From Gemmatimonadota bacterium (GTDB taxonomy: Bacteria; Gemmatimonadota; Gemmatimonadetes; Gemmatimonadales; GWC2-71-9): 64,000 nucleotides of DNA. Below the pieces are notes generated by a model that was given only the letters and a program-made list of their open reading frames with translations, was not told the DNA's origin and did not search any database. Below are positions 9,053-20,777 of the stretch, piece after piece (positions within the stretch are counted from its first letter, which is position 1; each line of letters starts with the position of its first letter). The DNA lies in contig JAKLGU010000006.1 of assembly GCA_022710485.1 (NCBI GenBank), positions 62,001-126,000 on the forward strand, given 5' to 3'. The position numbers and the translations under genes were made by a program.

Positions 9053-9556
9053 GTGTCGGTCTCAATGCGGCGTGGCGGTGGGGTCGGGCCCGCGGGTTCG
9101 CGCGTCCCGTCCCTCGGCGCCCTGGGGGAATCGGGCGTGATGGGTGAGCTCAACATCACGCCGATGATCGACGTGATGCTGGCCCTCCTCATCATCTTCA
9201 TGGTGGTGACCCCGGTCCTGACCGAATACTCCGCCGATCCGCCGCCGGCCATCCACGTGACGCCCCAGACCCTGCGCGACGCCGTCACCCTGGGCATCGA
9301 CGCCCGCGGCACCTTTTTCCTGGGCGAGGACTCCGTGCCGGCCGCCGAGCTGGTGGAACGCCTGCGGGACCTCTACCTCACCCGTCCCGGCGACCACCTG
9401 CTCTACATCCGGGCCGACCGCCGCCTTCCCTACCGGGTCATGCTCGACGCGATCGATGCGGCCCGGGTCGCGGGGGTTCGGACGATCGGCGCGATCAGCC
9501 TCCCGAAGGGGCTTACCGCCGATTCTGCCGCCCTCCGCGAGGGCCGCTCGCCATGA
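9053..9556 (+). CDS. ExbD/TolR biopolymer transport protein, first copy
   Basis: 167 residues. A cytoplasmic head is followed by a single membrane segment containing the essential Asp (NITPMIDVMLALLIIFMV) and a periplasmic domain of about 100 residues ending in YRVMLDAIDAARVAGVRTIG, typical of ExbD. It begins one base after the exbB stop with a GTG. Its stop overlaps the next exbD by 4 nt. Two ExbD paralogues in tandem are common where they form a heteromeric plug in ExbB. Confidence 0.93.
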   Translation: MSVSMRRGGGVGPAGSRVPSLGALGESGVMGELNITPMIDVMLALLIIFMVVTPVLTEYSADPPPAIHVTPQTLRDAVTLGIDARGTFFLGEDSVPAAELVERLRDLYLTRPGDHLLYIRADRRLPYRVMLDAIDAARVAGVRTIGAISLPKGLTADSAALREGRSP

Positions 9557-10017
9557 GACGCCGCCGTCGACCTCGGCCCGCCGCCTCCGCCGGCGGCGGG
9601 GCGGTCTCCGACATCAACATCACCCCGATGGTGGACGTGCTGCTCTGTCTCCTCATCTTCACCATGGTGATCCAGCCGGGGCTGCTGAAGGGCGTCGATG
9701 TCCAGGTCCCGCCGCCGGAGCCGGTCGGCGCTGCCGCCAGCGCAGCGGAGAACCGGGACCAGATCATCCTGCGGGTGGCCAGAGGTCCGGCCTACACCCT
9801 CAACCACGAGGCGGTGGCCGCGGAGGCACTGGAGGCGAGGATCGCGGAGGTGTTCCGGGATCGGCGGCGCAAGGTGCTCTTCGTAGAGGGCGCCGAGGAC
9901 GCGACCTACGAGGACGTCGTGGCCGCGGTCGACATGGCTCGCGGTGCGGGGATTCGGGTGATCGGGCTGGTGCCCCGGGATCGACCCCAGACGGAGGAAC
10001 GGGGCGAGGGGCGCTGA
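9553..10017 (+). CDS. ExbD/TolR biopolymer transport protein, second copy
   Basis: 154 residues with an Arg-rich head, the membrane segment INITPMVDVLLCLLIFTMV with the conserved Asp, and a periplasmic domain ending YEDVVAAVDMARGAGIRVIG. It overlaps the first exbD by ATGA. The two copies differ enough in the periplasmic part to be non-redundant paralogues. It is the last gene of the TonB operon before the low-GC island. Confidence 0.93.
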   Translation: MRRRRRPRPAASAGGGAVSDINITPMVDVLLCLLIFTMVIQPGLLKGVDVQVPPPEPVGAAASAAENRDQIILRVARGPAYTLNHEAVAAEALEARIAEVFRDRRRKVLFVEGAEDATYEDVVAAVDMARGAGIRVIGLVPRDRPQTEERGEGR

Positions 10018-10383
10018 AGGGCGGAGACCTCCACGAATGGATCGACTTCGAGACCGGGGAGGCGCTTTCGGGATTCGACCCAGCCCTGCCGAAAGTCTGA
10101 CCCCTTCCCTCCCAAGTGCAAACCTCCATGAGGTGCGAGACAACCCTCTTCGGCGTCTATTGCGACGCGGACCATCTCTTGCTTCACATCATCTTGGAGA
10201 AGTGAGTCACCGCCCTTTGGGATGACCAGAAACCGTTTGCTAGCAATGCTTTACGCTATCGGCCATGGGCCACCAACGGCTGGTTGAATAGCATCATGGT
10301 CACTGCCCTGGCTCGCAACTCGTGCCAAATGCCAGAATTCCAGCATGACCTCAATCTCTATTGAATAGGGAGAATTGCATCGT
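10018..10383. other. Gene-free gap with possible coding remnants at the start of a low-GC island
   Basis: Directly after exbD a 27-codon open stretch in the +3 frame ends at 10100 (ending in GFDPALPKV-stop). Its third positions look coding, but it has no start of its own, so it may be the 3' remnant of a lost gene. A 25-codon ATG frame (10130-10207) follows. Base composition falls from about 10.1 kb onward. No tRNA, terminator or convincing promoter was found. The TTGCTAGCAA palindrome at 10237 is short and probably chance. Confidence 0.4.
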
Positions 10384-11259
10384 ATGTCTCGCTCCCGCCC
10401 GTGGCCTCTCTGCCTGATCATCTCATTGTATGCCACGGCTAGCCTATCGGGACAAGAGCTTCAGGAATGTGAGAGGCCCAACGACAAGACCCCGATTGAG
10501 TCATTCACCGTCACGTTTCCAGCCCCATTTCAGAGGACATACAATGCGACCGTGGAGACATTCGTCGCATCAGGGCTAATTCCAGATATGAACGCGCCAA
10601 TAAGTAACCAAATACTGTGGACAAGCGCGGATCAAAGCAGTGAGTACGACTATTGGAAGAAGGTACGGACCATCCGTGCAGTGCTGTTTTCGGTCGAAGG
10701 TGGGACGACGGTGAGCATTTCCGCCCACGAGTTGACCACCAAGGGCAATCGTTCGTTGAGCAACAAGAACAAGGGCTATGGCTTCAAGGTCTGGTGTACT
10801 GCCCGCGCACTCGCGGATTCACTCTCAGCCCATTCCGCGATGCTGCAGACCGCTGCCGGCTCAAGCGCTGGGGCCGGTGATACGACGGAGGACACGCCGA
10901 ACCCTCAAGCCGCAACCTGGGATCATCCGGCGGTCGAGTCCTTCAGCGTGGCGTTTGCAGTGCTGGAAGACGGTGGCAGTTCCGAGCGCGTGGCGGAGGC
11001 AATTGTCAACCCATCCTTTCTACCACCCGATCTCCTGCCTACAGTCGGCCGCAGCTTTCGCGCTGCCGACTTTGCCAAGAGTTCCAAACTGGCTGTCTTG
11101 CTAAGCGATCATTTGTGGCGGGGGAGGTACAAGGGCTTCCAGGCCGTCGCGGGCACGACCGTGACGATTGGTGGGCAAGAAGCAGTTATCGTCGGAGTTC
11201 TTCCACGAAGCTTTGACGTTCCGACTGGAGTCGACTTGTGGATGGCGAAACAGGAATAG
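10384..11259 (+). CDS. Exported hybrid protein: unknown N-terminal domain plus orphan MacB-like periplasmic fragment
   Basis: 291 residues from the ATG at 10384, placed 11 nt after GGGAG; a TTG at 10375 is too close to that site. A signal peptide covers about 1-22 (cleavage near SLSGQ). Residues about 30-150 form a domain I do not recognise (PFQRTYNATVETFVASG). A Pro/Thr linker follows. Residues about 185-291 match the end of the MacB_PCD domain found in FtsX-type ABC permeases of the duplicated-permease kind: NPSFLPPDLLPTVGRSF, AVLLSDHLWRGRYKG and VIVGVLPRSFDVPTGVDLW. No FtsX membrane part and no ATPase are present. Lower GC than its neighbours suggests transfer. Function unknown. Confidence 0.7.
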   Translation: MSRSRPWPLCLIISLYATASLSGQELQECERPNDKTPIESFTVTFPAPFQRTYNATVETFVASGLIPDMNAPISNQILWTSADQSSEYDYWKKVRTIRAVLFSVEGGTTVSISAHELTTKGNRSLSNKNKGYGFKVWCTARALADSLSAHSAMLQTAAGSSAGAGDTTEDTPNPQAATWDHPAVESFSVAFAVLEDGGSSERVAEAIVNPSFLPPDLLPTVGRSFRAADFAKSSKLAVLLSDHLWRGRYKGFQAVAGTTVTIGGQEAVIVGVLPRSFDVPTGVDLWMAKQE

Positions 11260-11626
11260 GGGACTTAACAGCGCTTCACGTAGGAATGGAGGCAATCGTT
11301 TCGGGAGCGTAACGAAGCGGCCCTGGATGCCGCGAGGGCGAACGCACAATGGACTTCTTGCCGGGGCTTTCCCATGCGATTGGGACGGAAAAGCCCGGGG
11401 CGAAAGTCCGTCCACAAGCCGCCGGAATGTCCGTAAACTGGTCGGCGAAGGTCCGATGCAAGAGTCCGTGGGAGCCGAAGTCTTCGGGCTCGGCATACCT
11501 CCGAACCGTGCCAGTCACGCCTCCTGAAGCGCGCAGTGGTTCAGTCTCTGGTTCAGAAAAACCGAAAACCCCTTCAGACCTCGAAGGGGCAGCTCTCAAC
11601 TCTATGGATAACATGAACCTACGTTG
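11260..11626. other. Gene-free part of the low-GC island
   Basis: Open frames occur on both strands here but none has family resemblance, a ribosome binding site or consistent codon use. The one solid signal is a factor-independent terminator pointing left at 11558-11589. The stretch probably holds decayed sequence between the hybrid gene and the tRNA-derived repeats. Confidence 0.4.
11558..11589 (-). terminator. Factor-independent terminator, minus strand
   Basis: A 7-bp stem CCCCTTC/GAAGGGG (11570-11576 with 11583-11589) and 6-nt loop. Read on the minus strand it is followed by TTTTCGGTTTTT. It lies downstream of the tRNA-like repeats in the direction of tRNA-Met transcription and may be the original end of that transcript. 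Confidence 0.65.
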
Positions 11627-11662
11627 TAGCAGGGGCGGGACTCGATCCGAAGGACGAGGCCC
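11627..11662 (-). repeat. tRNA-Met 3'-end derived repeat, copy 1
   Basis: A 36-nt unit identical to the one at 11688-11723. In the sense of the tRNA its last 19 nt equal the last 19 nt of tRNA-Met (T-loop part, T-stem 3' strand and acceptor, ending CCCCTGCTA). The first 17 nt differ from the tRNA and do not form its T-arm. Duplicated tRNA 3' ends are the usual footprint of site-specific integration at a tRNA gene. Confidence 0.8.
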
Positions 11663-11687
11663 TGACTTCGGGGAGTGTCAACGACCA

Positions 11688-11723
11688 TAGCAGGGGCGGG
11701 ACTCGATCCGAAGGACGAGGCCC
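11688..11723 (-). repeat. tRNA-Met 3'-end derived repeat, copy 2
   Basis: Second exact 36-nt copy, 25 nt from the first and beginning directly beyond the terminator of the intact tRNA. Same 19-nt identity to the tRNA-Met 3' end. Both copies are on the side of the tRNA where an element integrating at its 3' end would lie. Confidence 0.8.
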
Positions 11724-11748
11724 AAAACAAAGGCCCCCTTTCGGGGGC
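11724..11748 (-). terminator. Terminator of tRNA-Met
   Basis: A 6-bp GC stem, GCCCCC/GGGGGC, with a 4-nt loop (11733-11748), begins one base after the mature tRNA 3' end and is followed on the minus strand by CTTTGTTTT. A compact factor-independent terminator. Confidence 0.75.
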
Positions 11749-11749
11749 A

Positions 11750-11823
11750 TAGCAGGGGCGGGACTCGAACCCGCGACCCCGGCATTATGAGTGCCGTGCT
11801 CTAACCACCTGAGCTACCCTGCC
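11750..11823 (-). tRNA. tRNA-Met (CAT), elongator type
   Basis: A 74-nt cloverleaf with no encoded CCA. Acceptor GGCAGGG pairs with CCCTGCT (with a G-U first pair), the D-arm is GCTC/GAGC, the anticodon stem CGGCA/TGCCG encloses loop CTCATAA with anticodon CAT, and the T-arm is GCGGG/CCCGC with loop TTCGAGT. The layout resembles elongator tRNA-Met rather than initiator (which lacks a 1-72 pair) or lysidine-modified tRNA-Ile2, though CAT alone does not settle it. It lies downstream of the eno-ftsB pair. Confidence 0.92.
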
Positions 11824-11881
11824 GAACACAACAACGACGGAGGACTGAGGGGGCCAATGCTAGCCGAGCGCCTCGGCCCGG

Positions 11882-15186
<3,305 letters not shown>

Positions 15187-15190
<4 letters not shown>

Positions 15191-16764
15191 GGCCTGACCT
15201 CGGCAAGTCGGAAACGAACCAGCCCCGCCGTGGTCCCCACCCAGAGGTAGTCCACGTCCACGGCGACGTCGAGCGGTGCACCCGGGAGGTCGCCGTCCAC
15301 GGTCAGGGGCCGGACTGGCGCACCGATCAGCCGCGTCCACCCCACACCGAGGTCGCCCATCACCCAGACACCGTCGCCGTCGGCGACCAGCCGGCGCAGC
15401 GGACCGACGACGCTCGAGATCGGCGCACCCATGACCCACCGACCCTCGCCGGGGACCCGCCAGAGCAACTGATCGCTCGTGATCCCCACGAGCGTGTCTC
15501 CCAGCCACGCGAAGTCGTAGACCGACCGTCCGAAGGCGGCGGATTCCTCGACGCCCGCCGGGAGAATGAGCCCCGGCACGCCAGGCGCCGCGCCGCGCGG
15601 TCCCGTCGAGATGCCGATCCACGCGGTGTCGGTCCCGACGGCCACCGCCCCGACGGAGCCGGCGTAATCGGGCGCGAGCGGCTCTGCGCCAGACGTATCG
15701 GCGAACCGGGCCAGTCCGCGCGCTGTCGCTGCCACGATGATTCCCCTCCGGGACGCGATCGACGCCACCCGGCGATCGGGAAGCCCGGCGCGCTCGTCGT
15801 ACAGGCGGTACTGCGAGGGATCCCCGGTGTCGAACCGGAGCACGCCGGCGTCCGTCGCCGCCCACAACCCGTTGCCGACGCCGATCAGCCGGCGTGCGCT
15901 GGTATACGGAAGGCCGGTCGCCGCAGGCCCGCTGTAGACCCGAAACTCCGTCAGGTCGCTCGCCACAAAGGTGAGCGCCGACTGGCCCGTCTCCATCCGG
16001 TCGGTCAGGACCCAGATGCCGCCGGGAACGGCGTAGATCGCGCCGACCACCGGCCCGGGGAGGCCGAAGTGAAGTCGCTGCGGCACGACCATCCCGTCGG
16101 CAACGAAGAGCGCGCCGACCCCGTCCGTGCCGAGATACCAGCCGAGATTGTCGAAGGAGCGCGCGGCCGAGGTCAGCCGGGCGTTCTGGAGCGATGGGTC
16201 GAGGAGGAACGCAGAGGCGGCCCCGCCAAGGGCGGGATTCGAGGCCAGTGCCTGCTCGACCGTTGCCGGGCGGGAGGGCCGGATGGGTGCCGACGCTGGG
16301 ATGGGAACCAGCGCGCCCCGCGGCACCTTGAACCACCCGGTCGAGGTCCGGAAGTGGAGCCCCTCGAACGGGGCGGCGAGATCGAACGCGAAGTCGAGCA
16401 GCCGGCCGCCCGCCTCGCCCCGCTCCCAGACCTGCACGTCCGGCTGGAAATGGACCCATCCGTCGAACGCCGAGAGCCAGAGGCTGTTGTCCAGCGGATC
16501 GATCATCCCGGCCGTGACCCGCTCCAGGGCGCCCGGCACCGGCGGAATGAACGGACCCTCCCACCGGCGGAGCAGCGGGCTGAAGGCGAGGACCCCGGCG
16601 GGTGAGACGATGAACACCCGGTCAGGACCGGCGGCCACCGCCCGGATCCTGGTCCAGTCGCCGACCACCAGCCGGTCTTCCGGGCGCCAGTTGCGAGACG
16701 CCTGGGCATGAGCGGCCTGGACGGTGCAGAGCAGGAGCAGCGCGGAGAGGAGAATCAGGCGCAT
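15187..16764 (-). CDS. Exported beta-propeller-like protein
   Basis: 525 residues with a signal peptide (cleavage near AHAQA). The rest consists of repeated blade-like units with the pattern small-W-V/A-T/A, for example GGIWVLTDRM, NGLWAATDAGVLRFD, DGVWVMGDLGVGW and DYLWVGTTAGLVRF. These resemble two-component-regulator propeller repeats (Reg_prop type). No kinase or enzymatic domain follows, so it may be a free periplasmic propeller or a ligand sensor. Function is unknown. It overlaps thiL by 4 nt. Confidence 0.7.
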
Positions 16765-16808
16765 AGAGGAAAGGTACCGACTTCCAGCGCGGCCGGAGCG
16801 GCCCCGGT

Positions 16809-18356
16809 TCAGGCGGCCGGGCGCGCGAGTTCGAGCAGCACCGGAGGCCGCGCGCGCGGCGGGCTGGTGCGGACCAGCGTCCAGGCGCGCCAGAGGTCCG
16901 GCAGGGCGGCCAGGATGTCCATTGGGCGCATCGCCCGCGCCGTATGCCGACGGGCCGCAAGCTCACCCGCCCGGCCCAGCGCCTGGGCGGCGAGCGCGGC
17001 GGCCTGCTCCGGAGCGAGTCCGCCGGCGAGCATCGCGCCGCAGATGCCGGCCAGTATGTCTCCGCTGCCGCCTGTGGCGAGTCCGGGATTGCCGGCGGCG
17101 ATGGTGCGGGACGCCTGCCCCGCGCGTGCCACGACGCTCGGCACCCCTTTGAGGAGCACCGTCGCGCCGCTTTCCGAGGAGGCCGCCTCCGCCGCTCCCC
17201 ACGGATCGACGTCCAGCGCCCCAGCCAGGTGCGGGAAGAGCGCGCGGAACTCGCCAGGATGCGGAGTGAGGACGAGGAGACGGGCCCCCGCAACCTCCCG
17301 AAGACGAGGCAGCGACCCCTGGAAGGCGACGAGCCCGTCGGCATCGAGGACAGCGGCGCGGGCGGCCTGCAGGACGGCCACCACGAAGGAGGCGCTGCCC
17401 GGTGCCCGGCCGAGCCCCGGGCCGAGCACGATCGCGTTCGCCTGGGCGACGAGGTCCAGGAGCGCGGCGCTCGGCGCCTCGTCGAGCGGATGGGAACGGA
17501 ACTGCAGATCCGGCTCGGCGGCGGTCAGCAGCGAGGTCGTTTCCTGCGGGGCGACGGCGAACACCAGGCCCGCACCGGAGCCGAAGGCGCCCCGCGACGC
17601 GAGCCGCAGCGCCCCGCTCATGCCCGGGCTTCCTCCCAGAACCACGACACGGCCGCGATCCCCCTTGTGCGCTCCCGCGGCGAACGGAGTCAGCCATTCC
17701 GCCGCCTGCGCATCGGTCATGACCGTAGGCCAGGCGGGATCCGCGGAGGGCAGCCCGATGTCCACGACGACGACGTCGCCGACTTCGTCGCGCGCGAGCA
17801 GATGTCCCCGCCGCGGGGCGCCGAAGGTGATCGAGAGATTTGCGCCGGCCGGTCCCCACGTGGCGCCGGTCAGGAGGTCCACCCCGGTCGGACCGTCGAG
17901 CGCGACAAGGGGAACCCGGAGGTCCCGGAGCCGCTCGAGGAGTGCCGCGGCCGGTCCGCGCGGAGCGCCCGAGGCGCCGGTGCCGAGGATCGCATCGACG
18001 GCAATCGTCACCGCCGGCCACGGGCCGTCGGGAGAGACCTCCCGCACGCCCTCGGCGAGGGCGACAGAACGGGCGTGCGCATTGAGCGGAGAAAGTGGAC
18101 CGGGAAGTGGCGCGACGAAGACCGGGAGATCATGCCGGTGGAGGACCCGCGCGAGGACCCACCCGTCGCCGCCATTGTTGCCGGTGCCGGCGGCCACGAG
18201 CGCGCCGCCCCGCAACGCGGGGCCGTAGCGGTCGGCCAGCACTCCTGCACTGGCGCGCCCCGCGGCGTCCATCAGGGTCTCGACGGCGATGCCACTGGCG
18301 AGGGCGCGCTCATCCCAGCTGGCGGCCTCGGCGGGTGTGAGGACAGGAATCAGCAT
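16809..18356 (-). CDS. nnr: Bifunctional NAD(P)H-hydrate epimerase / ADP-dependent dehydratase
   Basis: 515 residues. An N-terminal YjeF epimerase domain (about 1-210) has AGTGNNGGDGWVLAR and VDAILGTG. The C-terminal kinase-like dehydratase (about 225-500) has GDRGRVVVLGGSPGMSGA, VLGPGLGR, LTPHPGEF and GNPGLATGGSGDILAGI. Together they repair damaged NADH and NADPH hydrates. The fused form is common in bacteria. It stands 44 nt upstream of the propeller gene. Confidence 0.95.
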   Translation of the reverse strand: MLIPVLTPAEAASWDERALASGIAVETLMDAAGRASAGVLADRYGPALRGGALVAAGTGNNGGDGWVLARVLHRHDLPVFVAPLPGPLSPLNAHARSVALAEGVREVSPDGPWPAVTIAVDAILGTGASGAPRGPAAALLERLRDLRVPLVALDGPTGVDLLTGATWGPAGANLSITFGAPRRGHLLARDEVGDVVVVDIGLPSADPAWPTVMTDAQAAEWLTPFAAGAHKGDRGRVVVLGGSPGMSGALRLASRGAFGSGAGLVFAVAPQETTSLLTAAEPDLQFRSHPLDEAPSAALLDLVAQANAIVLGPGLGRAPGSASFVVAVLQAARAAVLDADGLVAFQGSLPRLREVAGARLLVLTPHPGEFRALFPHLAGALDVDPWGAAEAASSESGATVLLKGVPSVVARAGQASRTIAAGNPGLATGGSGDILAGICGAMLAGGLAPEQAAALAAQALGRAGELAARRHTARAMRPMDILAALPDLWRAWTLVRTSPPRARPPVLLELARPAA

Positions 18357-18396
18357 TTCAGATCGTCCTCAGTCCTCGGTCCTCAAACTCCGGTGC

Positions 18397-18591
18397 TTAC
18401 TTGTAACTCTGGCCGATCACCCGCCCGAATGAGATTTCGCCGTTGTCGATGCGGAGGTTGAACCCGCACTCGGGATTCGTGCATACCCACGCCTTGTAGG
18501 TGATCGGGGCGCCCTCCCGACCATAGTCGGACAGCGGGATCAGCTTGCCTCCCGCGCACTTCTGACACGCCGGCCAGTCCTTCCCTTCCAT
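18397..18591 (-). CDS. Small zinc-ribbon protein
   Basis: 64 residues with two Cys pairs, CQKC near the N-terminus and CTNPEC later, spaced as in a four-Cys zinc ribbon. The C-terminal part (NLRIDNGEISFGRVI) looks like a beta-hairpin that closes the ribbon. It lies 14 nt after the Minf_1886-family gene and is probably co-transcribed. Conserved but uncharacterised. Confidence 0.7.
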   Translation of the reverse strand: MEGKDWPACQKCAGGKLIPLSDYGREGAPITYKAWVCTNPECGFNLRIDNGEISFGRVIGQSYK

Positions 18592-18605
18592 ACACCCCTC
18601 CCGCG

Positions 18606-19004
18606 CTAGGTCTCGAGCTGCTTCGCCCCCGAGCCGTTCCAGACATACCCGCTCCGGAAGGCCTGGGCAAAGTCGTACACCTCAGTGAAGTCGTCCACCG
18701 AGTCTCCCGGCTGGGCCACGAGCAAGCCCGCCTCCACCAGCGCAAACACCACCCGGCCGACCGAGCCGGTGGAGGTGATGCCCCAATGGGAGAGCACGGC
18801 CGGCGCCAGGAGCCCAAACTGCTCCCACGCCAGGTCCCGGCAAGCCCATGCCACCTCGGCGCCGGCGAGGTGCCGGCGCGCCGGCAGCCGCGCCTGGACG
18901 TATTCGATGGCGCCGAGCACGAACAGATACGCACGCTCGTCGAACTGATCGCCACGGGAACGGATGCGAGTCAGGACGTCCGCGACGAACGTGAGGTCGT
19001 TCAC
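18606..19004 (-). CDS. Minf_1886 family protein
   Basis: 132 residues. It matches the small family named after Minf_1886 (TIGR04138): [21 protein letters not shown], then [21 protein letters not shown], then [26 protein letters not shown]. Its function is unknown; the family is known mainly from planctomycete, verrucomicrobial and related genomes. The GTG at 19004 overlaps the glyA stop (GTGA). A longer frame upstream is a shadow of glyA. Confidence 0.85.
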   Translation of the reverse strand: MNDLTFVADVLTRIRSRGDQFDERAYLFVLGAIEYVQARLPARRHLAGAEVAWACRDLAWEQFGLLAPAVLSHWGITSTGSVGRVVFALVEAGLLVAQPGDSVDDFTEVYDFAQAFRSGYVWNGSGAKQLET

Positions 19005-20260
19005 GCCGGGTCCGCCTGGTAAAGCGGGTAGGCGCGGGCGAGCGCCTCCACGTCGGACCGGACCTTGTCGATGGTGGCGTCGTCCTTCCCCACCAGCACC
19101 CGGTCGATCAGCGTGGCGATGCGGCGCATCTCCGGTTTTCCCATGCCGCGGGTCGTCAGGGCCGGCGTCCCGAGCCGGATGCCGCTGGTCACGAAAGGCG
19201 ACTCCGGGTCGTCGGGGATCGTGTTCTTGTTCACGGTGATCCCGGCGCGATCGAGCAGCTGCTCCGCGAGCTTGCCGGTCAGCCCCTTCGGCCGGAGGTC
19301 CACCAGCATCAGGTGGGAATCGGTGCCGCCGGAGACGATGGCGAAGCCGCGGCCCTGGAGCGCGGTGGCGAGTTCCTTGGCGTTCTCGACCACCCGTCGC
19401 GCATAGCCGCGGAACTCGGGCTGCAGCACCTCGCCGAACGCCACCGCCTTGGCCGCGATGATATGCATCAGCGGGCCGCCCTGGTGCCCGGGAAAGACGG
19501 ACTTGTCGACCTGCTTGGCGAGCGTCTCGTCGCAGAGGATCATTCCCCCGCGCGGGCCGCGCAGCGTCTTGTGCGTGGTCGTCGTCGTGATGTGCGCGTG
19601 AGGCACCGGCGAGGGATACGCACCGCCGGCCACGAGCCCCGAAAAGTGCGACATGTCCACCAGGAGAAACGCCCCGACCTCGTCGGCGATGCTTCGGAAG
19701 GCGGCGAAGTCGATGATCCGCGCGTACGCGCTTCCACCGGCAATGAGGAGCTTCGGGCGCTCCCGCCGGGCCTGGTCGCGGACGGCGTCGTAGTCGATGA
19801 GCCCGGTGACGGGGTCGACGCCGTATTGCACGGCCCGGAAGATCATGCCGCTGTGATTGACGGAGGCGCCGTGAGTCAGGTGCCCGCCATGCGGCAGCGA
19901 CATCCCCATCAGCAAGTCTCCGGGGGCGATGAGCGCCATGTACGCCGCGAGATTGGCCTGCGCGCCGCTGTGCGGCTGGACGTTGGCGTGTCCGGCGCCG
20001 AAGATGCGCTTGGCGCGCTCGATGGCGAGCCGCTCCACCTCGTCGACCACCTCGCACCCGCCGTAGTACCGGCGGCCCGGGTACCCCTCGGCGTACTTGT
20101 TGGTGAGGGGCGTGCCCATCGCGTCGATGACCGCCCGGCTCGCGAAGTTTTCGCTCGCGATCAGCTCGAGCCCGTCGCGCTGGCGGCGGAGCTCCCGGTC
20201 CACGATGGCGGCGACCAAGGGATCGGCTTCCCGCAGGCTGGCGGTGTTGTGTCGCGTCAC
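19001..20260 (-). CDS. glyA: Serine hydroxymethyltransferase
   Basis: 419 residues. It interconverts serine and glycine, charging tetrahydrofolate. Signature blocks are [48 protein letters not shown] and [15 protein letters not shown], with the PLP lysine at about residue 231. The start is GTG with GGAAGGGGAGGGG just upstream, overlapping the rpiB stop (GTGA). rpiB-glyA adjacency is common across bacteria. Confidence 0.98.
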   Translation of the reverse strand: MTRHNTASLREADPLVAAIVDRELRRQRDGLELIASENFASRAVIDAMGTPLTNKYAEGYPGRRYYGGCEVVDEVERLAIERAKRIFGAGHANVQPHSGAQANLAAYMALIAPGDLLMGMSLPHGGHLTHGASVNHSGMIFRAVQYGVDPVTGLIDYDAVRDQARRERPKLLIAGGSAYARIIDFAAFRSIADEVGAFLLVDMSHFSGLVAGGAYPSPVPHAHITTTTTHKTLRGPRGGMILCDETLAKQVDKSVFPGHQGGPLMHIIAAKAVAFGEVLQPEFRGYARRVVENAKELATALQGRGFAIVSGGTDSHLMLVDLRPKGLTGKLAEQLLDRAGITVNKNTIPDDPESPFVTSGIRLGTPALTTRGMGKPEMRRIATLIDRVLVGKDDATIDKVRSDVEALARAYPLYQADPA

Positions 20261-20703
20261 GTCCCCTCCCCTTCCTCGATCTTGGCGACCCGGCGGCTGT
20301 GCCGGCCGCCCGCGAACGGCGTGCTCAACCAGCGCTTGAGAATCTCGACGCTCTCGTCCTCGGAAATGCAGCGAGCCGGCAGGACCAGGACGTTCGCATC
20401 GTTGTGCTCGCGCGAGAGCTGCGCGACTTCGGGCGACCAGGCCACGGCGGCGCGGACGCCGTGGTGCCGGTTCGCGGCGTACGACATGCCGAGCCCGGTG
20501 CCACAGAGCAGCACGCCACGCTGCACCTCGCCGTGCTCGACCTTCTCGGCGAGCGGGTGGGCGAAGTCGGGATAGTCCACCGAGTCGGTGCTGTTGGTGC
20601 CCATGTCCAGCGGCGCGTAGCCGAGCGCGACCAGCTCGCGCTTCAGCCGCTCCTTGAGCTCGACACCGGCGTGGTCGGACGCGATGGGGATGATCTCGGA
20701 CAT
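20257..20703 (-). CDS. rpiB: Ribose-5-phosphate isomerase B
   Basis: 148 residues. It interconverts ribose 5-phosphate and ribulose 5-phosphate. Features: [13 protein letters not shown] at the N-terminus, [13 protein letters not shown], and the active-site loop [22 protein letters not shown], with Cys as catalytic base, then [14 protein letters not shown]. An ATG at 20703 begins the conserved sequence; one at 20715 would add four residues. Coupled to glyA by a 4-nt overlap. Confidence 0.95.
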   Translation of the reverse strand: MSEIIPIASDHAGVELKERLKRELVALGYAPLDMGTNSTDSVDYPDFAHPLAEKVEHGEVQRGVLLCGTGLGMSYAANRHHGVRAAVAWSPEVAQLSREHNDANVLVLPARCISEDESVEILKRWLSTPFAGGRHSRRVAKIEEGEGT

Positions 20704-20732
20704 ATGAGGCAACATAGCGGGGACGCGGGGAC

Positions 20733-20753
20733 GCGGGGAAGCCACTTCCCCGC
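20733..20753 (-). terminator. GC-rich hairpin between leucine dehydrogenase and rpiB
   Basis: A 9-bp perfect stem, GCGGGGAAG/CTTCCCCGC, with a 3-nt loop, in a 74-nt gap. The left side is preceded by tandem copies of ACGCGGGG. No T-run follows, so it may be an attenuator, a weak terminator or an RNA-stabilising hairpin. Confidence 0.4.
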
Positions 20754-20777
20754 TTCCCCGCTGACCCGCCGAGCGCC

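Noticed and set aside
7316-10017. The TonB-ExbB-ExbD-ExbD operon as a novel system
   Set aside because: Gene order and all motifs are those of standard TonB energy-transduction operons.
11276-11614. A 112-codon minus-strand ORF in the low-GC island
   Set aside because: It reads through the terminator hairpin, has no ribosome site and matches no family I know.
11627-11723. Two identical 36-nt units with a 25-nt spacer look like a mini CRISPR array
   Set aside because: Only two units, half of each derived from the neighbouring tRNA-Met, no cas genes and no leader. A tRNA-derived duplication explains it better.
11750-11823. tRNA with CAT anticodon as tRNA-Ile2 (lysidine) or initiator tRNA
   Set aside because: The acceptor and D-arm layout fit elongator tRNA-Met; the initiator has an unpaired first position and a different D-arm. 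Ile2 is not fully excluded without a model score.
18990-20270. A riboswitch (glycine or THF) upstream of glyA
   Set aside because: glyA overlaps rpiB by 4 nt, so there is no leader that could hold one.
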